Shown here: piece by piece, positions 24,068 to 37,070 of the stretch
How the letters are laid out: each line of letters begins with the position of its first letter
Numbering within the stretch: position 1 is the first letter of the stretch
Origin: Monomorium pharaonis
Lineage: Eukaryota; Arthropoda; Insecta; Hymenoptera; Formicidae
Length of the DNA: 64,000 bases
Reading direction: 5' to 3'
NCBI RefSeq assembly: GCF_013373865.1
Contig: NC_050469.1
Location: 28,773,046-28,837,045 of the forward strand
The notes under the pieces: model-generated
What the model was told of the DNA's origin: nothing
Databases searched by the model: none
What the model saw: only the letters and a program-made list of their open reading frames with translations
Made by a program: the position numbers and the translations under genes

Positions 24068-26066
24068 CCCGCATTACGTGACTGGCAAACTTTTATTGCT
24101 AATTATTTTTCTCTGTTTACGAGACCTCCGTTACAAGATCTTCACGTTTTCCATCCGCACACGTAATTGAGCGTGACAATAATAAAAGTTACGCAGCTGC
24201 CCGCAGCCCCCCGTCTTCCCCGTTCGTTTGGGGTATAACCGTTTGTAGTAACTAGTTTCTGTAACAACTACTATCTCGCGAACACTTATCCCACGCTCGC
24301 GAAAAAGAGAGAGAAAGAGGAAGAGAGAGAGAAGCCGTTAATCTCGACGTATAATCTCTCCATTTTCGTGCAAAATAAAATTTACATAGAGACCGGTCGC
24401 GTGTTCTCTCACCGAGGTGAAACATAGTCGTGCGTTTCCATTACTTCGCGACGTACTTAGTAAAAATTCGTACGGGACAAGAATCGCGCGTTTATCTCGC
24501 CGTCCCGCATGACGATAATGTCCCGCGTGGTGGGAAACGAGTGTTACTCGACGATCGCCGAGTGTACACGTAGGTGCGAATACGGCGTATAAACTATATT
24601 TCAACGTAGCAGAAACGGAGGAAGGACACTTTAAAATCGTCGAGTGCCGCCGTGTTTGCTTGCCGTCACGCGCCGTACATCTCTCCCGCGACAGCGGACG
24701 GAGGCGCGAACAACCACGATGTATGATAATTAGACGTACTTAAAGAGGGCTTATTGAAATCCTAACTGCAGTAGCGTCCTGCTGCCACGGCGGATAATAT
24801 TGCGGAGTATACTTGCCATTTCCGCTGCGACGATCGCAGCGAGGACAACAGCGTTGCATCGAAGTGTTATGTAGAAATACATACTTTCTATTCTCATGTT
24901 AACGAATCATTCCTATGCCTAATATCCACTATTCAGTTTTAAGACAATGTGACGCTACTCGAAGAAAATAAATTCTCAGGATCTTTACATTAGCAAATCA
25001 TAAAAAGACGACAACCATTACTGAATACATTTTTAAAAAATTAATATCAATTCAACAATCATTATGTCATTAAAAACCAAAAATATAAAATTTTTTTAAG
25101 AGTTTGATAATCTTAAATTTCAGCGAAATATTATTTTTATTTCAATATTATAAGTCATCTCTCTAAAGAGCAATATGATTCATTTTTGGTCAGAAGATAT
25201 TGTAATTCTATTTGATTTTTTTTTCTCTTGTAAAAATTAATATTTTAATAAAAATAAATATTTTTTTCTCAATAAAACTATACAAAATTGTTTTTTGTAA
25301 GAACAAGTTAACTCCGCTCAAGAGTCTAAAATTTTTAAATAATTTTATATTTCTGCTTATATATGAGACAATAATTGTAGATTTGAGGCAATTTTTTTTT
25401 CTGTTTAGAAGCGAAGCTTTGCTTATCTGTATTTATCATCTTTCATTCAGAAGGGATAAATAATTTGCCTTTAACCGCCCTAATGTTCTTCTCGACGATT
25501 ACCTATGTCCACAGGAAATTTCACTCGTAATTTCACACAAGCAAACATCTCTTGATCCTGTAATTCACTGATCGCGCACGAATACGTACGCGCCAGAGAT
25601 TATATACCGAAATGCCGAGCGCTTCGAGGCTCAAGATGAATTTGGGACATTAAAGCCGGATCCGAATTTCCTGTTAGTTCACCGACATAGCTAACGGGCG
25701 CGCGTACAACAGCGACAGTCGCTTAAAACTTGACGTCATACGGATGTCTCGTCGCGCGGACGTTCTAATTAACAATTAACAAGGACGAATCGTTTCGACG
25801 GCACCAACTGACGAGGTCTAGTAGCGTGTTTATCAGCTTGTACAACTCGTATGTATATCAGCTACCGACGCACGGGCATAACGACGTCGTTATCGCCATG
25901 CTGATCGCCGATCGCTGTGGTCCCGACGCGATACCCTATAACGCGTTCTGATTTCTCGCCGATAAAGTGAATGACAGTAAAACTGGTACGACCGAGAGCC
26001 GGACGGCGTGTGTGTACGGTAGCGCATACGTTTGACAGTTTAACGTGGTACCTGGCGTCGACTTAC
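24065..26066. other. noncoding
   Basis: A GA-rich tract at 24303-24333 and CpG-rich DNA to 24850, then AT-rich DNA. A very strong acceptor at 25408 (TTTTTTTTTCTGTTTAG) opens frames of 16, 17 and about 40 codons, the longest ending in TAA at about 25529. It has no donor or polyA support. Confidence 0.35.
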
Positions 26067-26195
26067 CGGTGCTGACTGGCGACAGCGACGGTCAAACGGT
26101 GCCGAAATGGCCGTTGGCTGAAGTGGAACCCGGTCCCATGAATTCCGGCCAGCAGCCAAATTATTCGAGAATGTAAAGATCCTGCCCACAGTCTT
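26067..26195 (-). CDS. candidate internal exon, 129 nt
   Basis: On the minus strand, GCCTTTCGTGATTTACAG precedes 129 bases that end at CACCG|GTAAGTCG; both splice signals are strong. Two frames are open throughout: one reads KTVGRIFTFSNNLAAGRNSW onward in phase 0-0, the other is more hydrophobic. A third frame holds an internal ATG followed by a 15-codon frame. Because two frames are open the coding phase is unresolved and a noncoding exon is possible. The length is a multiple of three. It could belong to the same minus-strand transcript as 19636-19758, 16627-16695 and 14210-14252, but nothing links them directly. Confidence 0.3.
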
Positions 26196-27593
26196 CTGTA
26201 AATCACGAAAGGCAAATGTAACGTTTATTAACCGTAAATTTGACAATACTTCCTGTAAAATATGCTACTTTATCACCCAGAGGCTCACAATTTATTATTG
26301 TATATTTTAACACCGTTAAAATATGCGTTGAAAGCTCAAAATTTATGTGTATTATATTTATATATTTCTTCTTTCTTATACCATTGTAATTGATTTCTGA
26401 GGAGGCACTTTACTTAAAAAGAATCCGATTATATATCAGAATAATAAAAATATATGTAATATTTCTCATAATATACGTACAAAATTTTATATAATAATGT
26501 TTTTCCCCAAATATATTAAGATTCCGTTAGCACCTTACACTTTTCTCCTAAAGTTTCGTCATAAATCTTACCTTTTGATTATTTCGAGTAAATGTGGGAA
26601 CGAAAGTTCCGAAGAGTCAAATAAAGAATCAGGAAGAAAATTGATATCCCGAAACCTTTCTACTTAGCAATTCGAGAAGATAATTTTTCATTTTGGAAAC
26701 TTTAATGTGCGTTTTAATCTGTGCACAGCGGGCACAAAATTCAATAACAATTTATACTTCTCGTTTTTCAATTTTCAATTGGCAATTATATTGCATTCAA
26801 CGGACAACGCGTTAATGCGTTACTCTCGTGTAATAATTACGTGTGTAAATTGTCGGATACAGGGAGTATTGAGACACGTGTAATCCTACTCCCGAATGTA
26901 TAATCTGTCGCGCCGATTACCCGGTTTATTTGAATTTAATTAATTATAGCTTATGCCGCCGGATTTGTTTGAATATCCCTTCGCGATAGCGTAGGCGGGA
27001 GTCGGCATGCCGTGTGCACGCGCGAAAAACAAGAGAGCCGAGAGCGAGAGAAAGAGAGAAAAAGTTCGCATTGTTTTCGATTTTAATACTTCTGTCAATA
27101 ACGCCAACAACCTTTTCATGTTGGAAACGTGCTTCGTCAGAACGTTCACGGCTTTCAATGGCTGTCTCGATGAATCATTTTGCCTGATTTCAAAACATAA
27201 TGAATTCACGTGTTTATACGTCGCGAATGCGAAAATAAATTGAGAAACGCCAGGACGCATCCAGCACACACTCCGAGTTCTCCATTAAAAATGCGTTATT
27301 TCGATTAAGCAGGTGCGCGTGCATCGGGCGTGTAAAAATTCGCCGCGGCCGCCGCCACCACCGCGACGCCGCCTCTCGATAAACAACAACGAGTGAATGC
27401 GTCGTGCGGTTATCACGCTCCGCGTATCCATCCACTGCCGAGTACCAGATAACACTGCATAAAGCCTCCTCCACGATGAACACGTGTCGCTAATAAACGT
27501 CATTCCAGCATGTGCGACGAGAGATTGATTCTATTAATACGAGTAATTACCGAGTGTACTTGGCGCCGCATGCATAATGTAATTTCAAGCCCA

Positions 27594-27595
<2 letters not shown>
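26196..27595. other. noncoding
   Basis: AT-rich to 26940, then CpG-rich with short overlapping frames. No supported feature. Confidence 0.4.

Positions 27596-27628
<33 letters not shown>
27596..27628. repeat. (CT)n microsatellite
   Basis: Nearly pure CT. Confidence 0.95.
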
Positions 27629-27630
<2 letters not shown>

Positions 27631-27748
27631 GTGATCCTTCCCTTTCTCTCTTTCTCCGCCTCTGTCTCCCGTTCATTACCCGCGAGCGCGCTTTTAGCGC
27701 CGTATATTTAAAATCCGATTTAATCCGCCTCTCAGCCAATCTCTCCCT

Positions 27749-27750
27749 CC

Positions 27751-27805
<55 letters not shown>

Positions 27806-27811
27806 TCTCTC
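27749..27811. repeat. poly-C run followed by (CT)n
   Basis: About 13 C then about 24 CT units with one interruption. Such C runs are error-prone in assemblies. Confidence 0.95.
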
Positions 27812-28559
27812 GCCACTCATCTCGCCACTGCAACTATTTGACCGCAAAAAAAATATTCCCCACTAAATTCGTTTGATTCGTACTTGCAACATCCAATCGA
27901 GCGACCGCTTGCAACACCGAGAGATCACGTTTATTTCATATTCCGAGAATTTCATATGCGCCGTAAAGTAAACATGATTATAATCTACTGATCTCCTCAA
28001 CAAAGTTCCTTCACGTGCAATGCAACTCTGCAGCGCTATGCAAAATTATTGTGCTCTCGCATAATTCTTCATACATAATCACATTTACATCTTACGGTTC
28101 TTTTCTTTTGCTTTTATTTGACTATCTGTACTAATTCTTATGATTTTATTATTTAAAAAATTGTCACGACTTAGATCGTACACAAATATTCTCTAGAACA
28201 ATTTCATTTACGCATTCGTGGTTAATCGATCTCGCAAAAGTTTCTATTCATCACAGCTCTTCGTTAGAAATCACAATCGTAATTTTTCCTTATACAAAAT
28301 ACAATACTGGTTATAGAGCGGAGGCGGGTAATCGAGACCCGCGGTCTTAAAGCGGTTTCCTTAAGTAGGGTTCGATATTCCCAGGACACACTACTCCAAT
28401 CATATTAAAGACGATGTCACCGAGGGAGGGCGACGATGAAGAGGATGAAGTAGAAACAAGGGTCGAGCGGAATCGGGCAAGTAGGCGAAACAAAAGACTA
28501 AAGGACTGCAGTCGACAAGTTATGCAGAGCCCCCGGAGCGTGCATTTGACTAAGCTCGG

Positions 28560-28712
28560 ACCCTCTCTTCCTCCGTCTCTTCCTCATCATCTTCTCTTTC
28601 TTCTTTTTCTCTCTTCCCTTCTTCTTACTCCTCCACGTCTTTCTTCTTCTCGCTATCTCATTCCACTCCATATTCTTCTTTTTCTTCTTCCTCTTTCTTC
28701 TCCTCTTTCTCG
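28560..28712. repeat. polypyrimidine CTT/CTC-rich tract
   Basis: About 150 bases of almost pure C and T on the plus strand, imperfect trinucleotide type. A plus-strand frame through it reads as Leu/Ser/Pro and is an artefact. Confidence 0.85.
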
Positions 28713-28755
28713 CTGACTGTGACTTTATCTTGGTATAGCAGCTTCTTTCCGCTGA

Positions 28756-29112
28756 TTACGTATGCGCGAGAGAGACGAGTCCAGGCTTATGAAAGTGCAA
28801 GGTGGATGAGTGCGGGCCCTCTGCCTTAGTGTCCTCTCCACCTCCGGTACGGAAGAGACGAGAGGCAATAAATAAGACGTACTGAATGTAACCCAGCAAA
28901 ACCTTGTCGAGTTTCCACGTACGCCGAAGAAGAGAGAGAGGTATAACTTTTCTCAATACATACACAGGTACAGTATATATATATATGTATATATGTTCTG
29001 AGTAATACATAAACGTAACTTCAGTAGTTTGTAAGTACGGATTATCTATTGGAAAAGTGTCTCTGGCATTGCCTTTCCTCAACAAATCTTTCTTAAAACA
29101 ATCTTGAAACAA
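28756..29112 (-). CDS. unrecognised 118-codon open frame
   Basis: Open on the minus strand across mixed DNA that includes a (TA)n tract (28972-28995, read as Ile/Tyr). The C-terminal part is less repetitive (RTGGGEDTKAEGPHSSTLHF). It lacks an ATG at its start and splice support. Probably chance. Confidence 0.12.
   Translation of the reverse strand: MFQDCFKKDLLRKGNARDTFPIDNPYLQTTEVTFMYYSEHIYIYIYTVPVYVLRKVIPLSLLRRTWKLDKVLLGYIQYVLFIASRLFRTGGGEDTKAEGPHSSTLHFHKPGLVSLAHT
28972..28995. repeat. (TA)n microsatellite
   Basis: TA units with a TG interruption. Confidence 0.9.
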
Positions 29113-30742
29113 AACTGTTCTGAATTTAACAAACTTAATGCAACGTATAACAGAATTAATCCAAACATTAACATAAACTATATAAAAACTATATAAAGTA
29201 AAAATTTTTTTTAATTTTACTAATTATTATACAAAGAAAATTTAAGTAAAAATTATGGTAAGCAGTGAGCGCGGACCAAACGAATTATAAAATGTTTACT
29301 ATGTTTCTCATCAAACTACACAGTAATCATGGGTGTATAAAATAAATCGATCTTTGTTGTCGGAACAATTTTACTACTTTACCGATTTAATTAAAATTTG
29401 TTTTAAAAAATCAAAATTAGATTCAATAACTCAAAAATTTTTTAAACATACTGTTTTCACTTGTCACTCCAGGGACAAAAATCGGTTTATTTTATCCAGT
29501 TATCTTTTCATGTAATACGGTCTTTTCAAATCTTCTCAACAATTATTTATAAAAAATGACATAAAAATAGCATCTGAATCTACTTCGCTCATTACTTAAT
29601 GATACGTATAATGTTCTATATAACATTTAATCTTTCTCAATAATTCAATAACTCAATAATTTCAGACTTTTGTCTACCCGCATGAAAAAGCTATTCATAT
29701 CCATTCCACGTCATATTATATCAGAATTTTACTGACAATAGCATCATATCTTGTATAAATAATATATTCTTAATTAAATTTCATGTTTAATTAAATCCAA
29801 TAAAGTACAAGTATTTCCGTCCTTATCTTTACGTCTCCTTATCCACGTCACGTGTCACATTACGCTAGATTCCGCGATCATGTCTATCACACGGAAGAAC
29901 AGATTAATAACTTAGGCGAACGTCTATCGAATATTTTAACATTAATTGCTATCCTAATTGAAGTCTGAAGATCGCGTGTATCCAATTTCTTCCAACAATC
30001 AGCCCCCGCCGGCGGTCAACAGGCAGCTTCGAAAGAAGCTAAATAATACGCAAATAGCGGCAGCGCGCGGAATATCATTATATTATATTTGGATCAACGG
30101 TCGTAATTACGCTTAATCGGGCGATTTTAATTGATGGCGCAATCGGTCCCGCATCCGCCGAATCGTATCATCAGAACTTTCACTTCGGCCGCATTAATAA
30201 TACTCGGCACCCTAAGCGGCCGCGAGGCTCATTAAAAATTACGACATCGCTCAGCAACGGCGGGATGTCATTAACGAAATCGAATTACAGCCCTCCCGAC
30301 TTCCCATAGTCGCTGCCGCATGTAAATCTAACGTAGGTGTACATATGAAAGCGAACGCGGATGAATCGCACGTATCTACGCAATATACTCGAGTATTTTC
30401 ACCGAGCACACACAAGCCGCGTTCCAACATCTCAAATTTTAATATACAATATTCTTCCTGATGCAGCACGTCTTCATGCGAGGAATATTTTGCCTACGAG
30501 ACAGAAAGTCGGCGGAAAGATGAATGGATACTGGTAGCATAACCGGAATGAAGAACCCTAAAAGCTCGATAATCGTTAATAACTCCTTCCTTCTCATCCG
30601 CTCCTCTCCTCTCGCGAAAATCCTCTCTCTTCCCGACTGATCTTAAGAATTCCCACGAACGAAGAAATCCCAGGATTGTCGGTGAGGTACCTTAAAGGAA
30701 GAGGAATCCATCTCTATCGCCAATTCAGCTCTATGCGTGTGC
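29113..30742. other. AT-rich noncoding, then mixed
   Basis: A fair acceptor near 29665 (CAATAATTTCAG) opens about 30 codons with no donor. No feature is supported. Confidence 0.4.
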
Positions 30743-30774
<32 letters not shown>

Positions 30775-30775
30775 T
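30743..30775. repeat. (CT)n microsatellite
   Basis: Lies just upstream of the splice acceptor of the next candidate and would form part of its pyrimidine tract. Confidence 0.95.
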
Positions 30776-30810
30776 CCTACCAACCCTCTCCCTTTCTGGC
30801 TTCTTCAAAG

Positions 30811-31143
30811 ATCGAGATATTCCATCCCTCGGAATTAATATGCACCGACTGGTTAACATCGAGCGAATTCCCAGACAGACACGTGAATCCAAGGGGATTC
30901 GACGCGCACCTTTATGAAGGTGCTTCGGCACGAACCACTCACGCGGATAGGCTCTCCCATTACAAAGCCAAATCTTGTTCTAAGGAAGTTCCCCAGTGGT
31001 TTCACTACAGTATCACATCAAAGAGGATTAGTATTCTAGCAATGTATCTTCGTCTTATATTTTCGAGGGAGGCGTGGTATCGACAACGGCGTAACGTATT
31101 ATCTTCAATTATCAAATGTCACTTGCCTGCGAATACGCCATAG
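30811..31143 (+). CDS. candidate terminal coding exon, 110 codons
   Basis: An acceptor downstream of a (CT)n tract (CTTTCTGGCTTCTTCAAAG, ending 30810) opens a frame to TAG at 31141-31143. The peptide starts IEIFHPSELICTDWLTSSEF and has a balanced composition without low-complexity runs. The frame is also open upstream through the repeat. No AATAAA follows within 150 bases. Not recognised. Confidence 0.22.
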   Translation: MEIFHPSELICTDWLTSSEFPDRHVNPRGFDAHLYEGASARTTHADRLSHYKAKSCSKEVPQWFHYSITSKRISILAMYLRLIFSREAWYRQRRNVLSSIIKCHLPANTP

Positions 31144-31618
31144 GCCATTTCCTGTTATATATTCTACATTTTACAAGGCGCACCATATCCCGATCGAAAA
31201 TCGCATACGTGGTAAGGTGCTTTAAGAAACAAAACCGGCCGCACACACTAAGTAGTTAATATACGTCAGGCTGTAATCAGAAATGCTACCCGCCGACTCA
31301 CGGGCCCTCATTTGCACACCGTGCACACTTCGTGCTTCATATCGCGTAAAAAATATCGGTGGCTCGTACGTGGCCCGACATGCCGAGGAATCACGATCAG
31401 GCGCCGACAACATTTCGCCGAGGTACAAACAGGTTTCCCGCGAGAACTCACTCAGTCGCGAAAAAGTTGCCTAATTACGCACGAATCCGAGCGACGCGGG
31501 TGAAAGGCGAAATCATGCGACTCGTGCCGACAATGGCGATCCGAATGGGTCTACGAAATTACGATCGTTATCCGGTCGACGCGACGACATCAAATACCGC
31601 TGGCGAATCGGTAATTCG
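31144..31618. other. CpG-rich noncoding
   Basis: Several overlapping plus-strand frames (31283-31670), none with splice or start support. Confidence 0.35.
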
Positions 31619-31663
31619 TGGGAGGAGGAGGAAGAGGAGGAGGAGGAGGAGGAGAAGGAGGAG
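31619..31663. repeat. (GGA)n trinucleotide repeat
   Basis: About 14 imperfect GGA/GAA units, read as poly-Arg, poly-Gly or poly-Glu depending on frame. Confidence 0.9.
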
Positions 31664-32839
31664 ATCGTAAACTTCCTTCTCGTGCTAATATCCGAGGCAA
31701 ATCATCTAGAATTATTGCGGCGGCCGACGAATCATTTTCAACCGTCGGTACCGGATCGTCGGCAATTTCAATATATTTCTCGGGATTACAAACACTCGGA
31801 GGGGCTCATCAATTTTGCATTATCTCTCACCGCCCCTACCCCTGAGCAAGCTATTAGAGGACTGATCGATCGTTGCGGATAATCCACATTACTCGCTCGG
31901 GGCTGACATACAGAACTACCCGCCCGGTTACACGGAAGCCAGAACCTCACCGTGTAATTCCGGTAGCAAGGTCAAGGGCGATAATTACAGTCATGAAAAA
32001 CGACACCAAGCTCTATCGCGATATCCGCTATCCAAGGATCGTTATCACTATCTGCTAACAAGCTCGTTTTTCATCAATTACATAGATAGAAGATATCACC
32101 GGAGGGGGAGGGGCTCGAATTGATTCGACAAGAATACTACATCACCTGGAATTATGGGATCAAAATTGATTTCACAGATTGCGAAAGTAATTAGAGGAGG
32201 AAATTTCTTATTTTATCATTAGAGAAAAATTAATTTTAATTACACCTGACACGACGAGATTAATGAAGAAGAATGTATCAACATCATCTTGCATGACGGT
32301 CATTCACTGCGACAATGATTAATGACAAAATAATAATTGTATTCGGATGGAATTTATTTCAGCGAGGCAGCTTGTTGTAGAAGGAATTCATAAACTGTCC
32401 CGCAAATTATATACATCAGGCGAAACTTCGATAACTTTGGCCACGCTGTAAAGTTTTCATTTCACGCAAACTTTACAGAGCTGCCGATTCTCTCTGGCTC
32501 GGATACGCGCCACGTCCCGCAATTAAATAAAGTCATCCGGAATAATATTTTCTTTCGGTGAATCTTCTCGTGGCAAATTGTTTCCCAGGCTGTTGGGCTA
32601 CGCCGAAATACTAAGTCGTTTCGTTTTTTTTCTTTCTCGTCGTTTTGTGTTTCAACTAGTTTCGCGCAACCTGTCCTAATCCCCCCCACCCCTTCTTCAT
32701 GCCGTTACGTCTCGGTCTTTACCCTCCACACTGGCAACGAACTGTGTATAACGTATATATCGAGAACGAGTCCAAAGACGGACGAAGAGCAAGGCGTAAG
32801 AGAGGAAGGGAGAGAAGGCATCATGGTATGGATAATTAA
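31664..32839. other. noncoding with weak terminal-exon signal
   Basis: Two overlapping plus-strand frames at 31682-31882 lack support. An acceptor at 32362 (GGAATTTATTTCAG) opens 28 codons to TAA at 32451 (reads RQLVVEGIHKLSRKLYTSGE at its start), with AATAAA at 32526. Too short to call. Confidence 0.3.
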
Positions 32840-32868
32840 CACGAGCCGGCTTCCCGCGCCGGCTCGTG
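32840..32868. other. perfect 11-bp GC-rich hairpin
   Basis: CACGAGCCGGC pairs exactly with GCCGGCTCGTG across a seven-base loop (TTCCCGC). There is no T tail and no larger pre-miRNA-length stem. It could be an RNA hairpin, a protein-binding dyad or chance. Confidence 0.6.
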
Positions 32869-34437
32869 CTATATTTGCTCGAGTAGGAGACGAGCAGGGA
32901 GCCAAGGCCAGAAGGCACACAACGAGATGGCGAAACTGCTTCCCATCATTGCGGCATAGCGAAGTGAAATTAGGGATGCCCTGTAAGGATATTTATAAAA
33001 GGGTTAATTAAGGGCGCGCGCTGAAGCCGCGCGAGCGCGTTCGAATGGCTCAATCTTTCCCGTGGAAGTCTCCGCTACCTTTTTACAAGCCGTATATTTT
33101 TCATATTTTATATCACTTGGAAAAATTCCCCGTTGGACTGTTTCTTTTCGCCCGCTCGTAAAAATACAAGCTCGTAAAAATGTCCTTTTTAATACGGTCC
33201 TCAAATTGTCTCTTTAATGCTCGCAGAAACCGGATTAATTCTCGTAAATGCGCCGCGCTCTATGAAATCAGAAATCGCTGCGGGAACCTTCTAATTCGTT
33301 TAATTGAATAACTAGGTTGATTAGAAACGGGTATAAATTATAGACAACGTTCATACTTGTTTTTCCTAGTAAAATTGACTGCTAGTGGATTTTCTAAATT
33401 ATCGCCACATTAATTATTTTTCATTTGAAAAATAAACTGGATGTCTCTCTCCCTCTTTCTCTGTTCTACATTACAACATAATAAATAAGTTTACAAAAGG
33501 ATTAGAATAACAAATTCCTAATTAAAATTTGTACCGTTTAATAAAAATGAATAATAATTCTTACAACAAAATAAATACCTATTTTTTAATATAATCTGTC
33601 TTATAATAAAAAATAATTATAAAATTACTAATCAAACAATTGTTCTTTCATTAACAATATTTCTGTACCTTATTTCTGTACCTCCATGTGCGCAAGCACT
33701 TATGATATCATGTATGCGTTTTCTTATAATCTCTTCGTATCATTTTTGGCATTAATTAGATACATTTTTGTTCGAGGAGTTGCATTTCAACACGGAAAGT
33801 AATCTTACGCAAAAACTTTTTAATACCGACTTGTTAATATGCATGTCGTACAATCTGATACTCTCGATATACTGTCAGACTCTCATTAATAATGTCTACT
33901 TAACTACTAATTCCTCGTTACGCCCCGGTAATCCAACCTACTTGGCGTTCAGACTTTGATTGAAAATCGTGCAGATTATTATTTTTTCTTCTTAGCACAG
34001 TTTTTATTAATCGGAATAAAATATTTCACAAAGTCCTCATCACGTCATGAGATGATTTATCCGCGAGAGATTTATATAAATAAATATATATATATCTTTA
34101 TTGCGCGCAAAGAAACAATACATGTACACAAAGTGAGTATATCAATTGAAATTCTTTAGTGCGGAAAATCAGCAAATGTATATTCGTGCGCGCGAAACAG
34201 GAAACTTCTGTTTGTCAGTGTCAATATCAGTATCAATTAGCCGATGCGCGCGTTGCATTGCAAATTATCCTGTTAATTACGACCATCCTAATTAGCCAGC
34301 CGAGATATCTATTCTATTATCCATCCGATGTTCTGATTGGCTGTGCTTCCTCGACCATCATGTACTACCATCACCACCATGCAAAGATTCCTACCACTAA
34401 GCTCGTCGACCGCGTCCAGAACGGCGCCGCGAAAGAA

Positions 34438-34439
<2 letters not shown>
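32869..34439. other. noncoding
   Basis: CpG-rich to about 33290, then AT-rich. No supported gene or element. Confidence 0.45.

Positions 34440-34505
<66 letters not shown>
34440..34505. repeat. (CT)n microsatellite, 66 bp
   Basis: Pure CT array. Confidence 0.97.
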
Positions 34506-34508
<3 letters not shown>

Positions 34509-34739
34509 TTCGTAAGCTTCGTTGATCTTCATCATCCGTCACGTCTCGCCCGTTTTCGCCACAGAGTCACGGCGTTTGATCACGTTTCAAAGCTGCGTCG
34601 CGCACCGCACGCAGACCTTTAATAAAGAACGGCGAACCGGCGTCGTCATGGTGAATGTTATTCCCAGTATATACATGTATATACGCAACTGACGACGTTA
34701 AGCCGCGATCCTGACCTCGACGGAACATCATGACGATGT

Positions 34740-34776
34740 TCTCACTTTCTCTCTCTCTCTCTTCTCTCTCCCCCCT
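34740..34776. repeat. CT-rich tract
   Basis: CT units followed by a C run, directly upstream of the next open frame. Confidence 0.8.
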
Positions 34777-35193
34777 TTGCCTTCCCTCCTCAACATCACG
34801 GGCAACTCTTCCGCGTACTCAGGTGCGAGATACGATCGAGACTACGACACTACACTCGTAACCGGAAATGCGCGCTGTAGCGCACCGTCGGCCGTTCGCG
34901 CGAAACGGGCGTCGAGACGCGTAAAGAGACAAACGCGCGAGATGCCAGCTCGTAAAGCCGGGGTCTCACTCATCCTCGCTTTCCACCGAGAAGACGGTAG
35001 TTTTGCTTCGCGCGCGCGCGGCAACGAAGACCGACGCAAATCTGGACGGGCTGACGGCCCGTTAAATACACTGAACGCCAGGAGAAGCCGACACACGTCC
35101 GAGTCCGCCGGCGATAAAACCTCTCCCGGTCATGAAAGCCGTCTATCGATAAGCGAATATTTACTTTTGACGAACGGCACTTGTGCCCCGTAG
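34777..35193 (+). CDS. unrecognised 138-codon open frame after a pyrimidine tract
   Basis: The frame is open to TAG at 35191-35193. An acceptor (CAACTCTTCCGCGTACTCAG, ending near 34821) lies inside it, so the coding part might be a terminal exon starting there. The peptide is basic and Ser/Arg-rich in the middle (RAKRASRRVKRQTREM) and ends SEYLLLTNGTCAP. CpG-rich context lowers its weight. Not recognised; no AATAAA close by. Confidence 0.2.
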   Translation: MPSLLNITGNSSAYSGARYDRDYDTTLVTGNARCSAPSAVRAKRASRRVKRQTREMPARKAGVSLILAFHREDGSFASRARGNEDRRKSGRADGPLNTLNARRSRHTSESAGDKTSPGHESRLSISEYLLLTNGTCAP

Positions 35194-36487
35194 AGAAAGA
35201 ATTGTTTGAACAGGACGTGGATGGTATCGGGCACGGTAAATCCTGTTAACGAAATTCATGCTTTTCCTCGAGCGAGCGTGAAAATATATATTTTAGCGTA
35301 CATCGAGAGAGTCGAGATAGTTTGGCATTTTGCCTTCTGCGCGAAAATAAAAGTAAAAGGGAACATTTGATATCTGAAGACTGGTCCGACGCCTTCGTTT
35401 GCCACGTCTTTCCCTACTTTTTTTTTTTCTTTCTTATCTCTCTGACATTGGCAAACTGTCAAGTCTCTGCATCTCGGAGATAAAGAATTCACACTTTCTC
35501 GGCGAAAGATATTCACAGTGTCGTATTCTCGGCTGGCTGGAAACGACGAGTGTTTCCCGTCGAAAGACGACACACGGAACGTTGGCGTGACGTTTTTCAG
35601 CGTTTCCGTATCTATTACTCTGTTTCCACGAAAAAGACGTTCGATAAACGAAATATTATAATGCGCTAGCAATATTTTATTCAATGTTTATTATTGGCTA
35701 CCGAAATTCACGATTCTCAGTGCAAAAAGAAGTTTAGCAAGTTAAATAACGATGTTAATTAAACAATTCGAAAATAGAAATATCTAAAACTGCGGCTATA
35801 TTTCTACACAAACTTAATCGTGTTAGTAATCGATTTTTATTCAAAATGAGAGAAAATTAATTACTAACAAATTATATCTATGCCATGAACTATAGATGGA
35901 CTATCACCAAGCAGAAGTCGCGCAATTGCAGTGCAGAATTTAATTCCAGTTACTAGTACAATAGGCCTAGCATCAAAGAAGTGTTCTTTCTTCGACAGAA
36001 TCCGAGAGAACAAAAGAACGATTTTACAATTACATCTGCGAAGAATAGCGAATGCTTCTATTCATTAAAATCCCTTGAAAGTCGATTTTCTCGGAAAGCA
36101 ATGGCAGCCACGAGAGATTCGACTTTTCAATCAACAAAACTCTTTCGCGACTTCTTGCGGAACAATTGTCAGTAGTAGTTCGTAAGTTTATACACCGCCG
36201 TTTTAACCGGATTGTGTCGCTTGCAGTTGATTCCGCGAAGTAATTCCGCGTCGTCTCCATTTGTCTCGCACCTAATCTTCTTATATTAACTTTTGGAAAT
36301 TTGAATATAATAATAATGAGAAATATTACAAAACTCTTCCAAAATATAATAAAAATATATTCATTATATACAATTCTATATTTATAAATGATAAAGTATA
36401 TACAAACGTTAACTGACTTTACACGATTTGATATTTTACGCGTTTAATGAAAAAAATTATTCTCGTTTCCTCGTCAGATTAAGAAGA
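35194..36487. other. noncoding
   Basis: Mixed, then AT-rich after 35650. Short frames only. Confidence 0.45.
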
Positions 36488-37070
36488 TTATGACGAGACA
36501 AACAAACTCCCTGCTGAAAAGCGAGGTGGGCCGTGGTGATGATTGCATTCTGATTTTACTAATCAATCATCGATATGTTTACGGGACTCCCATGAAGACG
36601 TGCCGCCGCTGTTTATTTAGCGTTCGGGCTTCGCTTTGAGACGAACTGACTCGCCCGGTTACCACGAATTCCCATTTCCATTACCAGAGACTCGGGCCCG
36701 ACTCCGGTTCGTCGGCTCTACGCGAAGGTGGTGGTCGTGTCTATCTAGATGGCGTAGAACCGACGAGTAGAAATTCGTGTACCACGGAGGACCCTTAATA
36801 CTGCGTTTCCCAAATTTACTCAGGTGACGAGGGCCACTAGAAGAGAGACCGAGAGCAACAGGGCGGAATCGTAAATGGCGGACGGATGGTAGGGGTTGCT
36901 TGAATCTCACTCGATCCATCGATCCGTGGAAATCCGTCGGTTTTCCTCGGACTGTGAGCCGCGACGTTGTCGTCGCTGCCGTCGACATCGTCATCGGCAT
37001 TCAAAGGCCGCACCATCGAGAAACCCCAGGCGTCGTGCATTGAGACATTGAATGGTAAAGTTATTGCCAT
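36488..37070 (-). CDS. candidate two-exon gene, about 60 codons
   Basis: An ATG at 37070 opens a minus-strand frame beginning MAITLPFNVSMHDAWGF, with an acidic middle (NADDDVDGSDDN). At 36911 the frame reaches a good donor (ATCGA|GTGAGA). A strong acceptor (CCACCTCGCTTTTCAG, ending 36514, with a CAGCAG tandem) lies 397 bases on. Joining gives either Thr-Gly-Ser or Arg-Ser, then LFVSS and TAA at 36488-36490. ATTAAA on the minus strand about 45 bases later is a possible polyA variant. Unspliced, the frame runs on to TAG at 36837. A second, longer minus-strand frame overlaps. Not recognised. Confidence 0.28.
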